Assembly: GCF_026891095.1 (NCBI RefSeq)
Contig: NZ_JAPTNL010000002.1
Span: forward strand, 310,001 to 374,000
Direction of reading: 5' to 3'
Origin: Roseovarius salincola
GTDB lineage: Bacteria; Pseudomonadota; Alphaproteobacteria; Rhodobacterales; Rhodobacteraceae
Length of the DNA: 64,000 nt
The notes under the pieces were generated by a model, which saw only the letters and a list, made by a program, of their open reading frames with translations, was not told where the DNA came from and made no database searches. Position 1 is the stretch's first letter; the number at the start of each line of letters is the position of its first letter. The position numbers and the translations under genes are program-made. This document shows positions 62,804-64,000 of the stretch, one piece after another.

Positions 62804-63984
62804 GTCAGCACCCCCGCTTTTCTCAGGTTATCCAGTTGCGCGGCCTCGACGCCGCAAAGATCGTGCAGGATGCTTTCGCCATCCGCGCCCAAACCGGGGG
62901 CCGATGCGCGCGCGGCGGGTTTTTCATCGTCAAAACGCACCGGCTGCGCCACCACCGCCGCTTGCCCCAGCACGTCATGGGGCAGATAGGCGATCAAGTT
63001 GCGGCTCTTCGCGTGTTCGCTGGCGCTGGCCTGCGCGATATCCCAGATCGGCGCGCTCGGCAGTTGCGCCTCGGCCAGGGCGGTCATCGCCGCTTCGGTC
63101 GTCCTTGCGCGGCTCCAGTCCTCGATCATGGCTTTCAAAGCGGGTTCATGTCGTGTGCGCGCCTCGTCCGTGGCAAAGCGCGCATCCTGCGCCAGCTCCG
63201 GCTGGCCGATCAGCTCGGCAAGGCGCGCGAATTGGGCGGGCGTCAGCACGGCGATCACCACCTGCCCGTCCTGCGTCGCAAAACAGCCGAACGGGGTCGA
63301 GAGCGGATGCCGGTTGCCCACGCGTCCGGGCGTTTCGCCAGCGTAAAGATACTGCGCGTGGCTGGTAGTCAGCAGCGAGAACAGCGCGTCATACATCGCC
63401 ACATCCAGCGTCGCGCCCTGTCCGCTGCGCGCCTTTTGCACCAGCGCCGCCATGATCGCCCAGGACCCGAACAAGCCGCCCATCAGGTCGGCGATCGATT
63501 CCCCGGTCTTCAGCGGCGCGCCGCCCTCTTCGCCGGTGGCGGCCATCAGCCCCGACATCGCCTGCACCACAAGGTCATAGGCGGGCAGGTCGCGAAACGG
63601 TCCGGTCTGCCCGAATCCCGAGATCGAGCAATAGACCAGCCCCGGATCGTCACCGCGCAGCCTTTCAGGCCCAAGCCCGATCTTTTCCGCCACGCCGGGG
63701 CGGAAATTCTCGACCACCACATCGCAGCCCGCCGCGATGGCGCGCGCCAGCCGCAACCCCTCGGGGTCCCTGAGGTTCAGTGCGATGCTCTTCTTGCCGC
63801 GATTGTTGAGAGTGAACAGCGCGCTTTCGCCCTCGGCGAAGGGGCCGATATGGCGGTAATCATCGCCGCGCGGCGGCTCCAGCTTGATGATCTCGGCGCC
63901 CAGGTCGGCCAGCAGCGCGGTGCAATAGGGGCCTGCCAGCACGCGGGTCAGGTCCAGCACGCGGATACCTTGAAGCGGCTTCAT
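62800..63984 (-). CDS. CaiB/BaiF-family CoA transferase
   Basis: Class III CoA transferase, 394 residues. N-terminal GIRVLDLTRVLAGPYCTALLADLGAEIIKLEPPRGDDYR, KKSIALNLRDPEGL, ENFRPGVAEKIGLG and DLVVQAMSGLMAATG. The catalytic Asp166 lies in GESIADLMGG, equivalent to the aspartyl-CoA residue of formyl-CoA transferase. Coupled to the acyl-CoA dehydrogenase, so the pair likely activates and then dehydrogenates one carboxylic acid. The start at 63984 is 16 bp from the window edge. Confidence 0.92.
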   Translation of the reverse strand: MKPLQGIRVLDLTRVLAGPYCTALLADLGAEIIKLEPPRGDDYRHIGPFAEGESALFTLNNRGKKSIALNLRDPEGLRLARAIAAGCDVVVENFRPGVAEKIGLGPERLRGDDPGLVYCSISGFGQTGPFRDLPAYDLVVQAMSGLMAATGEEGGAPLKTGESIADLMGGLFGSWAIMAALVQKARSGQGATLDVAMYDALFSLLTTSHAQYLYAGETPGRVGNRHPLSTPFGCFATQDGQVVIAVLTPAQFARLAELIGQPELAQDARFATDEARTRHEPALKAMIEDWSRARTTEAAMTALAEAQLPSAPIWDIAQASASEHAKSRNLIAYLPHDVLGQAAVVAQPVRFDDEKPAARASAPGLGADGESILHDLCGVEAAQLDNLRKAGVLT

Positions 63985-64000
63985 GACAGCGCCCCGCCGC

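Overview
The window reads as chromosomal DNA of an alphaproteobacterium, most likely a marine Rhodobacterales (Roseobacter-group) species. The grounds are high GC, a petP/petR-type regulator pair beside ilvE and the leu genes, an ectoine-catabolism block of the roseobacter type, several TRAP/ABC uptake systems, and frequent ATGA start/stop overlaps. No organism can be named from sequence alone.

Layout. 1-2319 (minus): rfbD (partial), rfbB and rfbC for dTDP-L-rhamnose. 2462-9295: ectoine/5-hydroxyectoine breakdown genes (doeA minus; eutB, eutC, an AsnC regulator, doeC and doeD plus), without the deacetylase. A terminator follows, then a separate potA-potD-potB-potC polyamine-type ABC operon (9499-14786) whose first permease carries a large extracytoplasmic insertion. 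15269-18225: universal stress protein, small HTH protein and a Kef-type antiporter. 18226-18719 holds debris, including a decayed second copy of the ilvE 3' end. 19791-28621: ilvE, petP/petR-like regulators, leuC, leuD and leuB, interspersed with membrane proteins and a secreted EEP-fold protein.

28672-38602 is the most unusual part. A Na/Pi cotransporter gene is frameshifted at a run of six G. It is followed by an intact tRNA-Pro(CGG), a remnant of a tyrosine-recombinase C-terminus, about 7.5 kb of accessory genes, a decarboxylase scrap and a decayed tRNA-Pro copy in the same orientation. This looks like the remains of an island integrated at tRNA-Pro. Its cargo is sulfur-relay and stress-like: two DsrE-type proteins, a DUF302 protein, a secreted rhodanese, an ArsR-rhodanese fusion with a clear palindromic operator, a sterol-desaturase-type hydroxylase, two methyltransferases (one with an in-frame TGA), and a winged-helix/TPR regulator.

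38749-64000 returns to ordinary chromosome: an RTX-type acidic protein with a 6-bp microsatellite, rpsO-pnp, a GMC oxidoreductase, an Lrp regulator divergent from alanine dehydrogenase, aroC, a DMT exporter, HU, AMP nucleosidase, a small VOC/aldolase pair, a lytic transglycosylase lipoprotein, an SDR protein, an orphan solute-binding protein, a TRAP transporter, hutU with a coupled DUF1810 gene, and an acyl-CoA dehydrogenase/CoA-transferase pair running off the right end.

All start choices come from reading frames and Shine-Dalgarno-like sequences by eye. Family names come from recognised motifs, not from database searches.
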